From contig CAJUED010000091.1 in assembly GCA_910585075.1 (NCBI GenBank), forward strand, positions 1 to 7,897: 7,897 bases of DNA. The letters run 5' to 3'. This document shows, piece by piece, positions 5,135-7,897 of this stretch (its first letter is position 1; every line of letters starts with the position of its first letter). Made by a program: the position numbers and the translations under genes. The notes below the pieces were generated by a model. That model made no database searches. It saw nothing but the letters and a program-made list of their open reading frames with translations, and was not told the DNA's origin. This stretch comes from an uncultured Lachnospiraceae bacterium (lineage in GTDB: Bacteria; Bacillota; Clostridia; Lachnospirales; Lachnospiraceae).

Positions 5135-5728
5135 ATGGCGGTAAACAGAGTACCGGTTTTAAAAAGATGCAGGTCACTTGGTCTTGAACCTGCATATCTG
5201 GGATATGATAAGAAATCCAACAGGACAAATGCAAGGGCAGGTAAGAAGGTAAGTGAATACGGCCTTCAGCTCAGAGAAAAGCAGAAAGCTAAATTCATTT
5301 ACGGCGTGCTTGAGAAACCTTTCAGGAATTATTATAGCAAGGCTGACAGAATGAAAGGCATGACCGGTGAAAACCTTATGATTATGCTGGAGAGCAGACT
5401 TGACAGCGTTGTTTTCAGAATGGGCTTTGCAAGAACCAGGAGAGAGGCAAGACAGATTGTAGGTCACAAGCATATCCTGGTAAATGGAAAGAGTGTTAAT
5501 ATTCCTTCTTACTTGATTAAAGCAGGGGATGTGATTGAAATCAGAGAGAAATCCAAATCCCTGCAGAGATACAAGGACATCCTTGAGGTAACAGGCGGAA
5601 GACTGGTTCCTGAATGGATGGAAGTGGACCAGGAGGCGTTGAAGGGAACAATTAAAAACCTTCCTACCAGAGAAATGATTGATGTTCCTGTAAATGAAAT
5701 GTTAATCGTCGAGTTGTATTCCAAGTAA
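5135..5728 (+). CDS. rpsD: 30S ribosomal protein S4 (zinc-free form)
   Basis: S4 is a primary assembly protein that binds the 5' domain of 16S rRNA and, in several bacteria, represses its own mRNA. The 197-residue product has the N-terminal S4 domain (about 1-85, including SEYGLQLREKQKAKFIYG). It continues with an S4 RNA-binding module from ESRLDSVVFRMGFARTRREA (86-105) through VGHKHILVNGKSVNIPS to GDVIEI (131-136). Only one cysteine, Cys12, occurs in the N-terminal region, so the four-cysteine zinc site of C+ S4 proteins is absent. The start has GGAGG (5123-5127) seven bases upstream. It occupies the classical alpha-operon position between rpsK and rpoA, whereas Bacillus subtilis keeps rpsD elsewhere. 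Confidence 0.98.
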   Translation: MAVNRVPVLKRCRSLGLEPAYLGYDKKSNRTNARAGKKVSEYGLQLREKQKAKFIYGVLEKPFRNYYSKADRMKGMTGENLMIMLESRLDSVVFRMGFARTRREARQIVGHKHILVNGKSVNIPSYLIKAGDVIEIREKSKSLQRYKDILEVTGGRLVPEWMEVDQEALKGTIKNLPTREMIDVPVNEMLIVELYSK

Positions 5729-5743
5729 AAACATGCGGAAAAA

Positions 5744-5784
5744 GATATCCTTAATGCGGCAGCAATATGCTGCTTAAGGATGTC
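5744..5784 (+). repeat. Large hairpin between rpsD and rpoA
   Basis: GATATCCTTAA (5744-5754) pairs with TTAAGGATGTC (5774-5784) over 11 positions including one G-U. After a four-base left bulge (TGCG, 5755-5758), GCAGCA (5759-5764) pairs with TGCTGC (5768-5773) around a three-base loop. A T6 run at 5800-5805 is 15 bases past the stem, too far for an intrinsic terminator. A processing, stabilising or protein-binding hairpin is more likely. Confidence 0.7.
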
Positions 5785-5832
5785 TGTGCTATTGGATGGT
5801 TTTTTAATTGCTCGTAAAGGAGGGTATTTGCA

Positions 5833-6792
5833 GTGTTTGATTTTGAAAGACCAAATATTGAGGTGGCAGAAATCTCTGAGGATAAGAAATATGGCAGATT
5901 TGTCGTAGAACCTTTGGAAAGAGGTTACGGTATCACACTTGGTAATTCGCTGAGAAGAATTATGCTGTCTTCTCTCCCTGGCGCTGCTGTGAGCCAGGTC
6001 AAGATTGAAGGCGTTCTTCACGAGTTCAGCTCCATCGAAGGAGTTAAGGAAGATGTGACTGAAATCATCATGAATATCAAGGGTCTTGCCATCAGAAACA
6101 ACAGCGATACAAACGAACCTAAAACCGCGTACATTGAGTACGAGGGCGAGGGTGTAGTGAAAGCATCTGATATCCAATGTGACCAGGATATAGAGGTTTT
6201 AAATCCTGAGCTTACAATTGCAACCTTAAACGGAAAGAATACCAAGCTTTACATGGAACTGACCATCACCAACGGACGAGGATATGTAAGCGCTGAGAAA
6301 AATAAAAGCGAAGATCTGCCAATCGGTGTTATTGCAGTGGATTCCATTTACACACCTGTAGAGAGAGTGAATGTAACCGTAGAAAATACCCGTGTTGGTC
6401 AGATTACGGATTATGATAAGCTGACTCTTGACGTTTATACAAATGGAACACTGGTGCCTGACGAGGCAGTCAGCTTGGCAGCAAAAGTACTTAGCGAACA
6501 TTTGAGCCTTTTTATTGATTTGTCTGAAAATGCCAAAACTGCAGAGGTTATGGTAGAGAAGGAAGAAGACGAAAAAGAAAAGGTATTGGAAATGAGCATT
6601 GATGAGTTAGAGCTCTCAGTGCGTTCTTACAATTGTTTAAAGAGAGCTGGTATTAATACAGTTGAAGAATTGACAAATAAGACTTCCGAGGACATGATGA
6701 AAGTCCGTAACCTGGGACGGAAATCCCTTGAGGAAGTTTTAGCGAAGTTAAAAGAATTGGGATTACAGCTGAATCCTGTGGATGAGGCTTAA
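5833..6792 (+). CDS. rpoA: DNA-directed RNA polymerase subunit alpha
   Basis: The alpha dimer nucleates RNA polymerase assembly, and its C-terminal domain contacts UP elements and activators. The 319-residue product has the N-terminal domain to about residue 230, with GYGITLGNSLRRIMLSSLPG (31-50) holding the assembly arginines. An acidic linker of Glu, Asp and Lys (about 232-250) follows, then the C-terminal domain. In the latter, Arg264, Asn267 and Cys268 (SVRSYNCLKRAG) and Gly295, Lys297, Ser298 (NLGRKSLEE) match the E. coli DNA-contact residues shifted by one. Translation starts at GTG 5833, supported by AAAGGAGGG (5816-5824) eight bases upstream; no in-frame ATG competes. It lies 104 bases after rpsD and 165 bases before rplQ. 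Confidence 0.98.
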   Translation: MFDFERPNIEVAEISEDKKYGRFVVEPLERGYGITLGNSLRRIMLSSLPGAAVSQVKIEGVLHEFSSIEGVKEDVTEIIMNIKGLAIRNNSDTNEPKTAYIEYEGEGVVKASDIQCDQDIEVLNPELTIATLNGKNTKLYMELTITNGRGYVSAEKNKSEDLPIGVIAVDSIYTPVERVNVTVENTRVGQITDYDKLTLDVYTNGTLVPDEAVSLAAKVLSEHLSLFIDLSENAKTAEVMVEKEEDEKEKVLEMSIDELELSVRSYNCLKRAGINTVEELTNKTSEDMMKVRNLGRKSLEEVLAKLKELGLQLNPVDEA

Positions 6793-6957
6793 TCTATAGA
6801 TTAGCGCAACAAATTTTGTGAAGCGCGGTGCAGTAAAGCCAAAGAGTTTGCAGCGCGGTCTCATAAGTGGAACAAACCGCATTCGGTATGTAAGTCCAAA
6901 GAGCGTGGCCGAATGTACCATGAAGGGTAAGACGCCCATTGAGAAAGGAGCCTTAAA
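6793..6957 (+). promoter_or_regulatory. rpoA-rplQ intergenic region with duplicated hairpin-loop motif
   Basis: Two hairpins each display nearly the same 14-base segment in the loop: GTAAAGCCAAAGAG (6833-6846) and GTAAGTCCAAAGAG (6890-6903). The first stem is GCGC-gg-TGCA (6823-6832) with TGCA-GCGC (6849-6856). The second is CATTCGG (6880-6886) with CCGAATG (6909-6915). AGCGC occurs three times (6803-6807, 6822-6826, 6852-6856), and GCGGT (6855-6859) can also pair with ACCGC (6876-6880), which would disrupt both hairpins. The rplQ ribosome-binding site AAAGGAG (6944-6950) follows. No gene or promoter is seen here. Confidence 0.45.
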
Positions 6958-7494
6958 ATGGCAAAATACAGAAAATTAGGAAGAACATCAGACCAGAGAA
7001 AAGCGTTACTCAGAAGCCAGGTAACAAGCCTTATGTATAAGGGCAGGATTGTAACAACCCTTGCCAGAGCAAAAGAAGTTCAGAAGATTGCTGACGGCCT
7101 TATTGCTCTTGCAGCAAAGGAAAAAGACAATTATGAAACTGTTACCGTTTCCGCAAAAGTTCCCGTAAAGGACAAAGACGGAAAGAGAGTAAAAGAAGTG
7201 GTTGACGGCAAGAAAGTTACCAAGTATGAGACAGTTGAAAAGCAGATTAAGAAGGATTTACCTTCCAGAATGCATGCAAGACGTCAGATCCTCAGAGTTT
7301 TGTATCCTGTAACCGAAGTTCCCACCACTAAGGCAGGAAGGAAAAAAGGTACAAAACAGGTAGACTTAGTTGCAAAGATGTTTGACGAGTATGGTACCAA
7401 GTATGCAAGCCGCAACGGCGGTTACACAAGAATCATCAAGATTGGCCAGCGCAAGGGCGATGGCGCTATGGAAGTGGTTCTTGAGTTAGTCTAA
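6958..7494 (+). CDS. rplQ: 50S ribosomal protein L17 with central insertion
   Basis: L17 binds 23S rRNA near the polypeptide exit region of the 50S subunit. The product opens with MAKYRKLGRTSDQRKALLRSQ and continues RIVTTLARAKE (30-40), MHARRQ (105-110) and the conserved end NGGYTRIIKIGQRKGDGAMEV (153-173). At 178 residues it is clearly longer than the 120-127 usual in E. coli or Bacillus. The excess is a lysine-rich, charged segment at about residues 55-103 between the first helix block and MHARRQ, plus a few residues at VPTTKAGRKKGTKQV (121-135). The frame is intact. AAAGGAG (6944-6950) lies seven bases before the start. It is the last gene before a strong terminator, as expected for the end of the alpha operon. 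Confidence 0.97.
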   Translation: MAKYRKLGRTSDQRKALLRSQVTSLMYKGRIVTTLARAKEVQKIADGLIALAAKEKDNYETVTVSAKVPVKDKDGKRVKEVVDGKKVTKYETVEKQIKKDLPSRMHARRQILRVLYPVTEVPTTKAGRKKGTKQVDLVAKMFDEYGTKYASRNGGYTRIIKIGQRKGDGAMEVVLELV

Positions 7495-7507
7495 TCATTT
7501 AGTTCTT

Positions 7508-7546
7508 AAAAAGTAACAGTCGCTTTATAGAGACTGTTACTTTTTT
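7508..7546 (+). terminator. Intrinsic terminator of the ribosomal operon
   Basis: GTAACAGTC (7513-7521) and GACTGTTAC (7532-7540) form a perfect 9-bp stem around a 10-base loop, followed directly by T6 (7541-7546). A5 before the stem extends pairing with the T run, so it may also work weakly on the opposite strand. It starts 13 bases after the rplQ stop. Confidence 0.93.
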
Positions 7547-7654
7547 ATTCTATAAGCTGACTCGCGAAGCGTGGCAGTGTTTGATACAATAATCTGATAA
7601 GCGATATGTGTCCGTTTTGTTTCACAAAGCGTCAATAAATTCCCTATAAACCTA
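7547..7654. other. Gap between operon terminator and tRNA promoter
   Basis: I see no gene, repeat or clear regulatory element here. Small inverted repeats (CGC-gaa-GCG near 7563, TTTGT-ttc-ACAAA near 7616-7628) are too short to interpret. Confidence 0.5.
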
Positions 7655-7683
7655 TTGACAAAATGATTAGTTTATAATATTAT
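7655..7683 (+). promoter_or_regulatory. Sigma-A promoter of the tRNA-Arg gene
   Basis: A perfect -35 TTGACA (7655-7660) is followed after exactly 17 bases by TATTAT (7678-7683). The surrounding DNA is strongly A/T-rich. Transcription would begin near 7690, giving a leader of about 55 bases before the mature tRNA. A TATAAT at 7673-7678 is only 12 bases from the -35 and is the less likely -10. Confidence 0.85.
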
Positions 7684-7687
7684 ATTT

Positions 7688-7743
7688 ATTGTTGTTGAGG
7701 TCAATCCTTTGCTATAGATAAGAGGTTGATGGACAATAACAAT
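7688..7743 (+). promoter_or_regulatory. Hairpin in the 5' leader of tRNA-Arg
   Basis: ATTGTTGTTG (7688-7697) pairs with CAATAACAAT (7734-7743) over ten positions with one G-U. An inner helix TCAA-t-CC (7701-7707) with GGTTGA (7724-7729) closes the apical loop. The outer stem ends one base before the mature tRNA 5' end, so it would lie directly beside the RNase P cleavage site. Confidence 0.5.
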
Positions 7744-7744
7744 T

Positions 7745-7818
7745 GTGCGTTTAGCTCAGCTGGATAGAGCGTTTGGCTACGGACCAAAAGGTCGGGGGTT
7801 CGAATCCTCTAACGCACG
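7745..7818 (+). tRNA. tRNA-Arg, anticodon ACG
   Basis: The 74-base sequence folds as a complete cloverleaf. The acceptor stem is GTGCGTT/AACGCAC (7745-7751 with 7811-7817). The D stem is GCTC/GAGC (7754-7757 with 7767-7770). The anticodon stem TTTGG/CCAAA (7772-7776 with 7784-7788) encloses loop CTACGGA, with anticodon ACG at 7779-7781. The T arm has the TTCGAAT loop (7799-7805); its stem GGGGG/CCTCT includes two G-U pairs. The discriminator is G7818 and CCA is not encoded. ACG, deaminated to ICG by TadA, reads CGU, CGC and CGA codons. It has its own promoter. Confidence 0.97.
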
Positions 7819-7897
7819 TTTGGTTAAGGTAGCGGAAATGCTGATAAATGATATGCTCCCCATATGGTAGACAATGGAAATATCCAAAAACTATCAT

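Noticed and set aside
5744..5805. Intrinsic terminator between rpsD and rpoA
   Set aside because: The T6 run is 15 bases beyond the stem, and termination here would cut off rpoA.
5509..6177. 222-residue minus-strand ORF opposite rpsD and rpoA
   Set aside because: It spans two conserved genes and the hairpin between them in antisense, and its protein has no family features.
6920..6979. Short ORF overlapping the rplQ start in another frame
   Set aside because: No ribosome-binding site precedes its ATG and it is only 19 codons long.
7495..7560. Known L17 downstream element RNA motif
   Set aside because: The position is right, but the sequence shows only a simple terminator hairpin. I cannot support the motif without a covariance-model search.
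7819..7897. Terminator or gene after tRNA-Arg
   Set aside because: Only a 5-bp hairpin (ATATG/CATAT near 7853) without a T tract is seen. The tRNA transcript probably continues beyond the window.

Overview
The window reads as the distal part of a bacterial spc operon joined to an alpha operon, in the order rplO (last codons), secY, adk, map, a small KOW-domain gene, infA, rpmJ, rpsM, rpsK, rpsD, rpoA, rplQ. An intrinsic terminator and a separately transcribed tRNA-Arg(ACG) follow. All genes lie on the + strand. The gene order, A/G-rich Shine-Dalgarno sites, the L14e-like KOW gene between map and infA, a short S4 lacking the zinc cysteines and an L17 with a central insertion of roughly 45 to 50 residues all suggest a clostridial Bacillota, most likely a Lachnospiraceae relative. 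The species assignment is inference from gene content, not a database match.

Region by region. Positions 1-1394 hold the end of L15 and all of SecY, joined by a one-base TAATG overlap. Positions 1395-1759 form an unusually long secY-adk gap: a near-perfect 21-bp hairpin (1467-1521), further hairpins, and a 49-codon ORF (1614-1763). That ORF has a strong ribosome-binding site and its stop overlaps the adk start (ATGA). Positions 1760-3180 are adk and map. Positions 3282-3795 are the KOW gene and infA, overlapping by 14 bases. A consensus promoter with an extended -10 lies between infA and rpmJ (3805-3833). Positions 3981-4233 are a 253-base non-coding stretch rich in potential RNA structure before rpsM. 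rpsM, rpsK, rpsD, rpoA and rplQ follow, separated by gaps of 31, 102, 104 and 165 bases. The last three gaps contain a 9-codon minigene, a large hairpin, and a pair of hairpins showing the same loop motif. The operon ends at a strong terminator (7508-7546). A TTGACA/TATTAT promoter (7655-7683) then drives tRNA-Arg, whose leader folds into a hairpin ending one base before the mature tRNA.

Functionally the genes supply translation initiation (IF-1), ribosome assembly (L15, L36, S13, S11, S4, L17), transcription (RNAP alpha), membrane protein export (SecY), N-terminal methionine removal (Map) and adenylate homeostasis (Adk). The protein-coding content is conserved housekeeping. The unexplained material is in the long structured gaps. 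The two strongest candidates for undescribed regulation are the adk leader, where a coupled small ORF runs through a hairpin that masks the adk ribosome-binding site, and the rpmJ-rpsM leader, where a 10-bp long-range helix competes with a local hairpin. The second sits where the unrelated enterobacterial S4-binding alpha-operon leader lies. These regulatory ideas rest on base complementarity read by eye and have no comparative support here.
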